Positions 9,067 to 19,236 of a stretch of 64,000 bases of DNA are shown one piece after another. Position 1 is the first letter of the stretch. Each line of letters opens with the position of its first letter. This DNA is from Gracilaria domingensis (Eukaryota; Rhodophyta; Florideophyceae; Gracilariales; Gracilariaceae), in contig VCMS01000022.1 of NCBI GenBank assembly GCA_022539475.1, forward strand, positions 434,001 through 498,000. The letters run 5' to 3'. A program made the translations under genes and the position numbers. The notes beneath the pieces were generated by a model that was given only the letters and a program-made list of their open reading frames with translations, made no database searches and was not told the origin of the DNA.

Positions 9067-10266
9067 ATGTGTGCTGCCTTTCAAGCACCTCTACCGCTCT
9101 TGTTTCGAGCTGCGTCAACTCCATTTGTTAATATTTTCTCCGTTCCTCAAAGGCACGTCTCACCCTGTCCCCGACTTATACAATGTCAACCTCTTATGCT
9201 TGCTCCAGAGGATCGCACAAAGATTAGGCTTGCAATCCCATCAAAGGGCGATATCCTGAATTCAACCAAACAATTGCTGTCTGAGATTGGAATGGATGTT
9301 CAGCTTCACAACCCACGTCAATACGTAGCTGCGCTCCGTGGTTCTGACCTGGAGGTCTGGCTGCAGCGACCCGCCGACATTGTGCGCAAAGTCCGAGACG
9401 GTCATTGTGATTTGGGCATCGTCGGCCATGATCTCGTTGCTGAGCACGGTGGTACCAAAAAGTCTGTCGTAGCCGTGCATGATCGGCTTGGGTACGGTGA
9501 TTGCCGTTTGTCTGTTGGTGTGCCTATGGCCTGGACCGATTGCGTCGATATGAGCGGTTTGAGAAAACGAGCGTCTATGAATGAGCTTCGAATAGCAACA
9601 AAGTATATTAACGAGACGCGACGGTTTTTGCTCTTCCACGGGATTGACAACTATCGCGTTATCAAAATGGATGGTGCCTTGGAAGCATCGACTCAGATGG
9701 GTACTGCAGATTGTATCATCGACCTTGTTTCTTCCGGCACAACTCTTCGTGAGAATCTTCTCAAAGAGATTACAGGTGGTACTTTGCTTTCTTCCTCCAT
9801 GCAGCTCGTCACAAATCGCAGTCACATATCAGACGAAGGCGCGTTTGGAGAGCGTCTCCGAAGTATCACACAAGAGCTCGTGGAGCGAATTGAAGCCCAC
9901 CTGCTTGGAAAGAACAACTACAACATCATCGCCAATATTAGAGGATCAAGCATGGTTGACGTCAGCCGTCGCCTAGCGTCGCAGAGCGATCTGCGAGGAA
10001 TGGACGGCCCAACTGTCAGTCCGGTGGTACCTCCAGCCGATGCAGATGAGGGGATGTACGCCATCAGTATTGTTCTTCCGAAAGAACAGCTGTATTCAGC
10101 GATTCAACAACTGCGCAGTGTGGGTGGTTCTGGAGTAACCGTGTTGCCAGTGGCTTTTCTGTTTCCGCAACATTGCAAGAGATGGACTACTCTAATGGAA
10201 GACGTCGGCATGGGTTCGACACCTTTTTCTGAACCGGTCCAGGTGCAAAGCGTTGCGCCCTCCTGA
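9067..10266 (+). CDS. hisG: ATP phosphoribosyltransferase, plastid-targeted (histidine biosynthesis step 1)
   Basis: Condenses ATP with PRPP to phosphoribosyl-ATP, the committed and His-inhibited step. Start set at the ATG at 9067 (399 aa); the open frame runs back to a TTG at 9031. Residues 1-45 are basic/hydrophobic without acids (MCAAFQAPLPLLFRAAS...), consistent with a plastid transit peptide with a Phe at position 5. The catalytic core starts at about 52 (KIRLAIPSKGDI). The HisG signature lies at 206-227: EAS..MGTADCIIDLVSSGTTL. After about 310 a linker leads to the ACT-like C-terminal regulatory domain of long-form HisG (YAISIVLPKEQLYSAIQQL). The long form is a homohexamer without HisZ. 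No intron. Confidence 0.93.
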   Translation: MCAAFQAPLPLLFRAASTPFVNIFSVPQRHVSPCPRLIQCQPLMLAPEDRTKIRLAIPSKGDILNSTKQLLSEIGMDVQLHNPRQYVAALRGSDLEVWLQRPADIVRKVRDGHCDLGIVGHDLVAEHGGTKKSVVAVHDRLGYGDCRLSVGVPMAWTDCVDMSGLRKRASMNELRIATKYINETRRFLLFHGIDNYRVIKMDGALEASTQMGTADCIIDLVSSGTTLRENLLKEITGGTLLSSSMQLVTNRSHISDEGAFGERLRSITQELVERIEAHLLGKNNYNIIANIRGSSMVDVSRRLASQSDLRGMDGPTVSPVVPPADADEGMYAISIVLPKEQLYSAIQQLRSVGGSGVTVLPVAFLFPQHCKRWTTLMEDVGMGSTPFSEPVQVQSVAPS

Positions 10267-13200
10267 TAGTCTAGTCTGCATATAACGAAGTTCAGCGCAC
10301 CAGTAGTCAGGGAGCAGGGCCGCGTGGATGCAGAGCCATGTGCAATTCCACACGGACTTGTTTGCTTCGGATAGGTCTATGTTAGTTCGGGAGCGAAATC
10401 CGTTTATCTGCCTTCTGCTATCTGCTATTCACGAAAGCATCCATGTCATCTGCTTACTCGCATCGCTGTTGTTGAAACAAAGAAAAGAGGAGCTTCGCAT
10501 CATAGTTTGATATTATATATAATGGCATCGAACTGAGCGCATAATAGTTTGATATATTTCATAATGTGGTCGAACTGTTTCCCTTCGAAGCAGGATAGCT
10601 CGATCCCATCGATACAAACCTTATACAGAGACCAGATTATGCGAGGACCTTCGCATGCGGCACAGTTTATCTTGCAGATGACAGAGGTTCATATTCGCGG
10701 CAGATGCAGATATAGCACGCAGCAAAAGAGCTCCTGAACCTTTCTTTTTTTTACCGAACCAAACCTATTGCTGATTTAGCAGCTGATTTCTGAAGCAACG
10801 CAATGGCTTCGCCACACAATCTCCATTACATAGAAATATATATATGACCCTCTGCTAGTTGAATTCTACATTTCCAGCGCAAGCGCAGTTCTTCTATCTA
10901 CATCTAGGACAAAACGTGAGCCTCTGAGGTAGCTAGCTTGAGTAGCACTTTTGAAAAGGTACAGAGGGTCGGTTTCGAGTGTCCTTCACACGTTCAAGGT
11001 TTCGGATGGCGTGCGGCTTTTTACTGCGTTTCTGCGTTAGAGCTTGTCGGGGGTGTTTAGCAAACCGCACACGATACGAGAAAATAAGAGTAACGTGTCT
11101 CCAACAAAGAAAGAAGAAAAGAAGACTGCGTTTCTCTGGCTTGTGACGAGAGGTTCGTGAAACGCTGAGAAGTACACCGGAATTAGGCCAAGATACTCAT
11201 AAAGAGAGAGTGTATATGATTCAATTAAGCTCTGGAAAGACAGGACTTCCTGTACGAAGGGCACGGCAACTTCTGATAATTGCTTGTGGGCGAAATGTTG
11301 GGAATTACCATACTCTCGTAAACAGAAGAATCGTGTTGAGCGTCACCATAGCACAGAACTAAGTCCAAAAACTTTGCTAAGAAGACGATTGTTGGAAGCG
11401 ACGATTAAGTGACCTGCCATGAACGACAGTCCACTAAGCAATAAATGGAAAGTTAAGTACATGGTCAAGACTTTCGAAGGCTCAGCCCGTCTAGAGGGCC
11501 CAACCGTTGGCCTAATCTCCGAACACACCTTGAGCTGAAGTGGCCGGCGTGCAGCGCAAGCCTTGCAGTGCAAGGTTCACCTCAGCTGTGCTCTTGGGAG
11601 CAATGTGTGTCGAATAACTATACAAAAGGCCTCCCCGGACTTCCATTATTGTTTTTTTTTTCATGTAATATAAATGCTCTGACATATTGGATGGCATACT
11701 ATAGAACCGTTTGCTCTGCGACAGACAAGTGAGTGAGGCTGTGGCAGACCAGAGAAGAAAACATATTAGCAGGGGCGTATTGGTGACTAATTTTTTCTTG
11801 CACCTTGAAGTCAAATTTTGCTGGTAGTCAACCCTGAACTATCAAAATGTAGTCACCAGTGGTATAAGGCTACGCCTTACGTTTACCAGATACGTTACGA
11901 CGAATGTAGCGAAGAGAGTCTTCTAACATTTTTCTTGCTACTTTCAGTGCCATTTTTCGAAACGCAGAATCATGGGGATGGAGCAAACCGTTTTGAAATA
12001 TTGACCTCCTTGTACCCCTGAATGGACGAATGCTCTGATAATTTCCGTCATCTCCAAAGTTCCCGAAAGAAGTGACTGCCTCTGGTTTCCTTCACAGGCA
12101 AGGTCACTGGAACGTCTCTCAGCTGAAGCAAATGAGGCCTTAGACAATAAAGATTAGAGCAATTCTGTTGGTTCTGAGTCTCGTTATTGTTGTCATGTTC
12201 TTTTGGCGGTGGGTGCAAAGAATCAAACAAACGATTTCTTGTCTGCATTCTGAGCAGAAGTGACACAGAGATCAGGGGTCGGAACAATATTGTTCGAGCG
12301 TATTGGAGACTTTAAACCAATATGCCATACCAATATAATATTCGAGTCTTCATTGAAGAAGAACCAATATATTGAAAGGATTCAAGCAATGTCAAGAAGC
12401 CAGGTGATAACGAAAACCAGCCATCTATTTCTAGCTAGCTTTAAGTCTCAACCCTCAAGTTGTAACCTAAACTTGTCAATTTGAGAAGAGCTAGTTTTCC
12501 TTGGTGCGTTAGTTGTACTGATTGACAACATCTTCTTCTTGCTCTCGAAGTAAAGTGCAAAAACGAAGAGCAACCTCGTTCAGAGAGGGTACAAATGTTC
12601 TTTTTTTTCATTGAGAGACTTAAAGAAGCACAGCTGAGTGTTTTCATATATTAAGAACAGCCTATCAGACTTAAATGTGGATATAAATCTTAAAGAACGC
12701 CTTAAGCTTAGGTTTCCAATATTACATCTGTATTGCTCTCTCAAACCAATACAAAGTTTCTTCGCCTTGCTGTCTAGCAATTCCGTATTGCAATACCCGT
12801 ATTGCAATACCAATCCAATCCAATTTATTGCGTCCGATCCCTGGCAAAGATAGAACCGTATGCGAGAGAACGAATGATTACTAGAAAGATGGGACAGAAC
12901 GCGGAAATCACAACTGCTGATATATTGTTGAATGAATGAATGATATTCTTGAACGCTGCCGGCGGTCGAATTTATCTACTTTAGACCTTTCCAAGATCAT
13001 CTCAGGCCGCATAAAGCTGCTTTAGAGCCATTGCTTTGGGGCAGTAGACAAAGCTGACTACAATATCTGACTACGACATAACTGCTGGAGTGAGTCAGTC
13101 AAAGTCTGTTTAAAAACGGCCGCAGTTAGTCACCGATACGGACCTGCATAATATGTACTAGACCCATCTGGTTCAATAATTCTAAGTAGAAAGGCTGTCT

Positions 13201-14488
13201 ACGTATTATTAATCACCGTACTTTCCCATTACAAGAAGCTTCAATAACAAGCTTTTGAATGCGATTGTTTTATAAGACTCAAAAAGACGTTTCAATGTAT
13301 CCAGTTTCTAGATGGAGGCCAATCTACTGTGAAGAGCGAAAGCGATAGCCATCTATAGGTCAAAAGGGCTAACGTTCTATAGATGTCTCTCGTCGAAGGG
13401 CTAACTAGGCTTCTTTCAATTACAATGAATAGGTCTAGTTACTTACAAGCTCAGTGAAGGTAACCGCTTCCGGAGTTCTACAACGTGATTGGTTGTTCCA
13501 CAGATCGAAATGGGGCCCGGCTGAAGCCATTAGCTTTGATCCTCTGGTTGCGTGGGAACTCCTCTCACAATGCGTTTCTTGACATAGCCTTACCCTACAG
13601 AATGCTTTGTCACCTTTACATTCCCGAAACGACGAGAAACATCATCATCATGACCATCATAATCATCATTGTACTCATGATGGTCAAAGGTTCGCTGGTT
13701 CTTTTATTGACTGAATGGCCACGGGTTTTCTCCAGAAGTCACGGACCGCCACGGGGAACGTCACAAGACTGCCAATGTCTGCCACGGTGCTGAGATTAAT
13801 GGAGTGAAGGGTCAAAACGCTACATTTGTTCGACTTTTATTGAGTTCGGAACATTATAATCATGTCAAATGTGTATAATCCTATTTTGAATAGTTACCAA
13901 ACGTACCTTCTTTCTCAGAAACAATGTCAATGTCATCGACACCGTCTCTGAACCACTTTAGGCTAGTAGCAAGCATATGCTGGTGCGTTGTTTGTTCGGA
14001 TTATATATCTCTAAACAATAAATGTTTCGACGCATTTTCTATGCGTCGTGATTCAAGACTCTTGAAGAAATTAACCTTCGTCTACCACCTTCTTCCCGGT
14101 GATCACGAGAAAGCCCCTGGTGGAGTTCTCAAATCATATCTAGAACAGCTCTCAATCCGTCAAAACGATTCGTATGTCGCATATTCCCACTTTTCTCGGC
14201 GAAAGGCATTCTGTCTGCCATCAAGAAGGAAAGGGAATGTGTAAACGCAGACATGAAGCACTCAAATTGCCAAGAGAATTCTCTTGAATGCACAAAAGCA
14301 CAAAATTGTTAACGATTGTGTGACAAAGCAAACAGCCAACAAACGATATAACTTCACATCGCGAGTATATCATGTACACCCGCAGAGAGCTGAATATCGT
14401 TATTAATCTATTCTGGTAGAATACTTAAAACGCAGCGAGATCTATCTTCCATCCCTCGCCTGTCAGCAAGCAATCGATAGTCCTTTCC
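10267..14488. other. 4.2 kb gene-poor region
   Basis: AT-richer than the flanking genes. Open frames are 60-106 codons, scattered over all frames, with no recognisable domain; two end-to-end frames at 13485-13793 and 13924-14244 (plus) have no family resemblance. Visible structure includes AT-rich palindromes (AACAATATTGTT near 12283; two GTATTGCAATAC at 12785-12810), several ACCAATAT boxes (12314-12372), and a degenerate ATCATC/ATAATC simple repeat (about 13640-13675). It could be UTR, non-coding RNA, decayed mobile DNA, or spliced genes I cannot assemble. Confidence 0.45.
12785..12810. repeat. Two tandem copies of palindrome GTATTGCAATAC
   Basis: Exact 12-bp self-complementary sequence at 12785-12796 and 12799-12810, separated by CC and followed by CAATC repeats. 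Function unknown. Confidence 0.7.
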
Positions 14489-15610
14489 TCACAAGAGGAC
14501 GGATCGCAGTTCACCTGGCACATACTCGAATAGTGGGGTACAAAAGGTGCATAGCTGATACAAAGCGCGAAGAGGAGCCAAGAGCGAATGGGCGGTAATC
14601 TTCTCCACCGACTTTGTGTAAGTAGTGACTCGAATACCATTCACAACAAGGTCACCCTGCAGAGTTTGCGGATTGTACAAACCGTGTGCGATACGTACAC
14701 TGACTTCCAATACGCGAGTGGTTGAACCATCAGCCAAGTACAGCCAATCTCCCCGTTTGACGGCAGCCGGCACGCAAAGACCGTTAGCGTAGAGATAATG
14801 TCCCGCGGTTAGCATTAACGACTGCTCAACATGCTCTGTACGCAGCGAAATGAACGTGTACTGTACACCTTGTTGCTGGTGTGTGAACATGAATACGGGG
14901 CTGTACTCGTGATCTCCAACAAGAAGCATGTCCCCAACAGCAATCTGGTCCATTCGAAGCAAGCTGCCATCCTGAAGCTCGACGAGCGAGTGCGCTGGGA
15001 AGCACACATTATCGTCGTCGTCCTGCGGGGAGGCAATTGGTGCGCTTCCAGTCGGGGATGCTGTTTCAGTTTCAGTTGCGGCCGCAGTTACCGTTGGGGT
15101 CTCAGACGGTGTGGTTGTTGCTGGTGTGGGCGTTGTAGCAGCCAATTGCGACGGGGAGGAAGACGGTTTGGCAGAGGGAGAAGGAGAAGGCAATTGCTCC
15201 GTTTCAGCCCGGCAGCGCGGAGCATTCTTCGCACCATCCTCCTCAGCTACGCCCGGATGACTGAGCATATTGAGCCTGACCTCGGTAGGATCACTCTCAC
15301 TCCACAGACAGCATGGGTCACCCAATTCTTCGCCATTGCTGACACCGTCGTCATCCGAGTCCTTTTCGCATAATTCCTTCGTCCATCGCAAGCCCGCCTC
15401 CTTGAAGTCCAGTCCGAACGGGTTGCGCTCGGCGCCCGGAAAACAATTCTCGTGTCCAAGATAGCGGCACGTGATTCCCGTGCCCTCTTTGCCATGCGCG
15501 TCGCCATTCGGAATGCGCCTCAAGAATTCCGGATGCGCAGCGGCTTGCGCCGCTAGCGCCAGTGCGACGATTACCAAACCGCGAAAGCGTGTCACAAGCC
15601 CGCCGCTCAT
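14489..15610 (-). CDS. Secreted temptin-like domain fused to Hedgehog-type Hint (Hog) domain
   Basis: 373 aa from the ATG at 15610. The open frame extends upstream through 185 codons of very GC-rich, Arg/Ala-rich promoter sequence, which I exclude. Residues 1-25 are a signal peptide (hydrophobic LVIVALALAAQAAA). Residues 26-118 resemble temptin-like Cys-rich domains: HPEFLRRIPNG, NPFGLDFKEAG, WTKELCEKDSDDDG, SNGEELGDPCC. A Pro/Ser/Thr linker (139-198) leads to a Hint domain with Cys203 at its first residue (CFPAHSLVEL), L.DGSLLRMDQIAVGD, LTAGHYL (T268, H271), and the Hedgehog-like tail VVNGIRVTTYT...AHSLLAPLRAL. These domains cleave themselves at the Cys. The residue before Cys203 is Val, not the usual Gly. 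Ligand and acceptor are unknown. Confidence 0.85.
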   Translation of the reverse strand: MSGGLVTRFRGLVIVALALAAQAAAHPEFLRRIPNGDAHGKEGTGITCRYLGHENCFPGAERNPFGLDFKEAGLRWTKELCEKDSDDDGVSNGEELGDPCCLWSESDPTEVRLNMLSHPGVAEEDGAKNAPRCRAETEQLPSPSPSAKPSSSPSQLAATTPTPATTTPSETPTVTAAATETETASPTGSAPIASPQDDDDNVCFPAHSLVELQDGSLLRMDQIAVGDMLLVGDHEYSPVFMFTHQQQGVQYTFISLRTEHVEQSLMLTAGHYLYANGLCVPAAVKRGDWLYLADGSTTRVLEVSVRIAHGLYNPQTLQGDLVVNGIRVTTYTKSVEKITAHSLLAPLRALYQLCTFCTPLFEYVPGELRSVLL

Positions 15611-16238
15611 CTCGATACAGTCGCACCACGTTTGTGCAGGCGCGCCAGAAGAGGAGCTGCTAGCGCTTACAAGCAGCCAGCCACCCCCCTCCACGCCGCC
15701 ACCTCGCGCACGTCGCGCCCCGCCACTTGCAGCCGGCGGCAGCAAAAAACGGCGCGCTCTCCGCGGTGGCGGCGCGCGCGCGCGCGCCACGCATCGCACA
15801 CGCACGCCGCGGCAGTACGCGCAAACCGTCGCGCCGCACTCAGCGACGGCAGCAGGTGGGCGCCCGCGCCGCGCACGCGCACCAGCACACGCCAAACGCA
15901 AGCCGCCGTGCGCGCGCATGCGCGTCGCGCACGACACGCGCGCCAGGCCGACAGCGCAGCCGCCGCCCTCCACGCACGTCGCACGCGCCGGCGCACCGCC
16001 CAGCAGAAACGCGCCCGCCACGCGCCACGGACCGCCGCGCGCGAGTCCGCGATTCAAACAGGCGGCGTGTTTGTTTTGGCGCCATTTTCGCTCCGCTCCC
16101 ATCCCCACCACACCACCAAAACAAAACAACATCACTTTTACCGCTCTATTCACTTCCTTCTTCATTGGTAAAACACAAAACGCTCGACTCTCTACGCATC
16201 ATATACACATACTCAGCCGTTCAAAAAAAGTACAAACT
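15611..16238. promoter_or_regulatory. GC-rich promoter island of the temptin-Hint gene
   Basis: Strongly G+C-rich, CpG-dense stretch, with an alternating (CG)n block near 15773-15788 that could adopt Z-DNA. It lies between the start of the Hint gene and the stop of the bHLH gene, both on the minus strand. Long open frames through it on both strands are due to low stop-codon density. Confidence 0.5.
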
Positions 16239-18299
16239 TCAAGCCGAAGTCATCTCCGACTTGCGAGCTTTTGCCGCTGCGTCGTCACGTCTCTTAGCAG
16301 CAGCAGACATCTTATACTCTTCTGCACGCCGATCGTCACTAGACTTGGATCGCTTCTTCGCCCGACCTCCTTCGCTGCGCTGCATACTCATTTCATCTCT
16401 CTTAAAATCTATCCCACTACCACCTCCACTGCCTATATCCCCCTTGCCTCTCTTCTTGATCCCCACTCCATACGAACGCAATTCCGCCTGCAGCTGCTGT
16501 ACCTCAGTCTTGAGCCGATCATGCTCCTCAACCATAAACTTCTTGTCCTGGCGTAGCTCAGCCTTCTCGGCACGCAAGTCGCGCGTCTCCACCTGCAAGC
16601 TATGGTTACGTTGCTCCAGATCATGAATTAACGTCGCCTGCTTCTTCACATGATCCACCGCCTCAGCCAGTATACTCTCCTTATCCGACTTACCCCCCGC
16701 AGATATCACCAGACACGCAGCCAGCTGCTGAAACCGATTATTCATTGTTTCCCTACGACGTTTCTCGCGCTCGCGCTTACGTTCCGGGCGACTCTGCTCC
16801 TCAGCATTACCAGTGGTACCCCCAACAGCCGCCACACCACTTCCAGCTCCACCACCGCTTCCAGCACCTCCGGCGCCTCCACCAGCCGATCCGCCCTGCG
16901 ACGTACTCGCCTGTTGTTGTGCTTGCACTCCCTGCTGCGCCGCAGCAACCTCCTGCTGTTGCTGCTGCTCCTGCTTCTGTTGCCGCTGCTGCGCCACCTG
17001 TTGCTGCTGTTGCTGCTGCTGTTGATGCCGCGAATTCTGCTGCGCCTGCGATAATCCATGTGGTTGTTGCACAGCAGCCGCCACAGCCAATTGCTGTGCA
17101 TGTGGTTGCTGTGCCACGGCAGCCGCCGCAGCGGCAGCGGCAGCGGCTGCAGCAGCCTGATTCGGATTCTGCAACAACGCCGCATGTTCCTGATTATTTG
17201 CGGCAGCGGCGGCAACCGAAACAGCTCGCACGGTCGAAAGAGCCGCGCGAGACGGAGCGCGAGAGCGTTTCGCAGCGGCACGACTGGTGCGGCGACGATC
17301 TCTTCCGGTAGGAGCGGCAACCGACAGCGATGGTGACGAAGACGGAGGGGGGGTGGGAGCGTTGCGAGCCGAAGGCGTAGCCGACGATTGCTGTTGAGAA
17401 ATGGCGTAGTTGTAGGAGAGCGGTTGGCCATGAGCCGAAGAAGAATAGGTCATAAAAGCGTGATTTGGAATTGTTTCGTGTGACGGTTGCTGCGAGGGGG
17501 CTGGCGGCGGAGGCAGTGCATCCTGGGGGGGAGGGGAGGATGATGGAGGGTGGGTGGAACGAGGGGAAGGAGACGAGTTGTGCTGCTGCGTTGGTGGGTT
17601 CTGAACCGACGCGACAGCATTGGTGGACTGGCGGCGAGACGACAGCTGGTGTTGAGCGTTGGGCAGCGCCTGCGAAGGGTGGTGGAGATGCTGTTGGGCT
17701 TGCTGTTGCTGATGATGCTGCTGAGTCTGGGGCTGTTGTTGCTGCTGCGGTTGATGAGGTTGTTGTTGTTGCTGCTGCTGCTGCTGTTGGTGATGCGTAG
17801 GCAGATTGGCAGTTCGAGACGGATGAGTGGCATAATGACGCGTGATGGAATTGGGAGAGTGGGTAAGATTGGGCATACCTGCAAAAGAATGGTACGGAGC
17901 GGCCGCGGCAAAAGCTGGATGATGTAAGTGGGCCACAGGTGATTGCGGCGGACGATGATGAGTGGGCATGTCGGCAGCGAGAGACGGTTGTAACGGATGT
18001 AAGGCGGCGACGGCATTGTTGAGTGAGCCTAGCGACGGATCGGAGCGGAAGACCGAGAGCGTGCGAGACATGGGGCCGGTGGCGGCTGCAGCTGCAGCGG
18101 CGGCTGCGGCGGTGCCGGGGCCGAGCGAAAGACGATCGGACGACATGGCGGCCGAGAAGGCGGGAAAGGAGAGATTGGAAAAGGCGTGACGAGGAGGAAG
18201 GTGGGCGGAGGGAGGAGGGGGGGGAGCGGAGGCGGGGGGAGGGGCGGCACCGTCCTTGAGCTCGGACAGAAAGCCGGTCATGTCATCATGGTATTGCAT
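16239..18299 (-). CDS. bHLH-leucine zipper transcription factor with polyQ/polyA tracts
   Basis: 686 aa from the ATG at 18299 (MQYHDDMTGFLSEL). An upstream ATG at 18545 would translate a G/C homopolymer leader and is not favoured. Order: Ser/Pro/His-rich N-terminus, Gln tract at about 167-206, Ser/Pro-rich middle, Ala tract about 380-396, second Gln tract about 423-463, Gly-rich linker, then the bHLH (about 508-560): basic ERKREREKRRRETMNNRF, helix 1 QQLAACL, loop AGGKSDKES, helix 2 ILAEAVDHVKKQ. A zipper of regularly spaced Leu follows (about 560-605). The domain is closest in style to plant ILR3/bHLH-IVc factors. Nuclear; low-complexity arms probably act in activation. A second bHLH-zip gene lies at 46622-47764. 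Confidence 0.85.
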   Translation of the reverse strand: MQYHDDMTGFLSELKDGAAPPPASAPPPPPSAHLPPRHAFSNLSFPAFSAAMSSDRLSLGPGTAAAAAAAAAATGPMSRTLSVFRSDPSLGSLNNAVAALHPLQPSLAADMPTHHRPPQSPVAHLHHPAFAAAAPYHSFAGMPNLTHSPNSITRHYATHPSRTANLPTHHQQQQQQQQQQPHQPQQQQQPQTQQHHQQQQAQQHLHHPSQALPNAQHQLSSRRQSTNAVASVQNPPTQQHNSSPSPRSTHPPSSSPPPQDALPPPPAPSQQPSHETIPNHAFMTYSSSAHGQPLSYNYAISQQQSSATPSARNAPTPPPSSSPSLSVAAPTGRDRRRTSRAAAKRSRAPSRAALSTVRAVSVAAAAANNQEHAALLQNPNQAAAAAAAAAAAAAVAQQPHAQQLAVAAAVQQPHGLSQAQQNSRHQQQQQQQQQVAQQRQQKQEQQQQQEVAAAQQGVQAQQQASTSQGGSAGGGAGGAGSGGGAGSGVAAVGGTTGNAEEQSRPERKREREKRRRETMNNRFQQLAACLVISAGGKSDKESILAEAVDHVKKQATLIHDLEQRNHSLQVETRDLRAEKAELRQDKKFMVEEHDRLKTEVQQLQAELRSYGVGIKKRGKGDIGSGGGSGIDFKRDEMSMQRSEGGRAKKRSKSSDDRRAEEYKMSAAAKRRDDAAAKARKSEMTSA

Positions 18300-19236
18300 G
18301 ACGGGGGGAAGGGAGGGGGGGGGGGGAGAGGGGGGGGGGGGGGGGGGGGGCTGATAAGGGGTAGGGGTGGGGGGGTGGGTGTAGCGGAGCGGAGGAAGGC
18401 GGGGGCAAGTGTCGGCGCGTTTCGGTGGAGCGGGGGCGCGGGCGTTACGAAGCGCGCGGTGGCGCGGACAAGCGCGAGACGACGCGCGGCGCGCGCGTGG
18501 AGTGTGCGCGCGGGCGCGACGACGGCACACGGCGGAAGGGCGCACTGCGCGAAGCGTTTACGGGAGCAGCAGCGCGAGCTCGTGCCGCGCACACGACGGC
18601 GGGCGGTGCTGTTGCGGGGCGGCGCGACGAACGGCGAGCAGCGGCGGAGGCGGCGGGAGGAAGCGACGGCGCGGCGGCGGCACGTGCACGCGACGCGGCG
18701 CGCGCGCGCGCCTTTTTAAGCCCGCGGGTGTGACGCGCGCGCCGCCGCGCCAAGCGAAAGACAGCGCGTCCTCAGCCGGCCGCGCCCGGCGTGCAAGCCC
18801 GCGCCGTACACGCCGCGCGGCGCGCGCGTGCACGCGCGTGCGCGCGGCGCGCGCGTGGCCGCCACATGGGCGACCTGGGTGATGTGGCCACGGCGGCGCG
18901 CGCGTTGCGCCACGGAGAGTGGCGGACTGAATGGCGGCGAGATGTGCGCCAATGGGCGCGCGTCGTGCAAGCGCGCGCTGCATCGCGCGCCGCACAAGTT
19001 TGCATGCGGCGCGCGTGCTGCGCGTGCGCTGCCCTCACAGCTGTGTGTGGGCGGCGCGTGTGGCCGAAGCAATCGCGCCGCGCGCGTGCGCGGACCACCT
19101 TTCGGCAGATAAGCTTAGATATCGCCCGCGTCGCGTTCCTCCGCGCCGTCTCGGCCGCGACGTGAACACAGCTGCCCCGTCCGAGTGTCGATGCGCTCCA
19201 TCAGCACCGGCCTCTGCCTCCCCACCCCCCGTCGCC
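18300..19236. promoter_or_regulatory. Divergent GC-rich promoter of bHLH factor and plastid sigma factor
   Basis: 937 bp, very rich in CpG and CGCG blocks (about 18440-19120), separating two divergent genes. The bHLH side carries a long G-run tract on the plus strand. The sigma side ends in a pyrimidine-rich leader (CCTCTGCCTCCCCACCCCCC) just before the ATG at 19237. Confidence 0.55.
18303..18377. repeat. Poly-G tract including a 22-G run
   Basis: Plus strand is nearly all G with few A, C and T, including 22 consecutive G at 18329-18350. It lies 4-78 bp upstream of the bHLH ATG, so the mRNA leader would be poly-C. G-quadruplex formation on the template strand is plausible, and length polymorphism is likely. 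Confidence 0.85.

Noticed and set aside
15611-16165. N-terminal extension of the Hint ORF to 558 aa
   Set aside because: The extension is CpG-island translation with no domain, and it would bury the clear signal peptide at the ATG at 15610.
15471-16626. 361- and 299-aa plus-strand frames
   Set aside because: They run over a GC-rich promoter island and antisense to the Hint and bHLH genes; Arg/Ala/Pro composition only.
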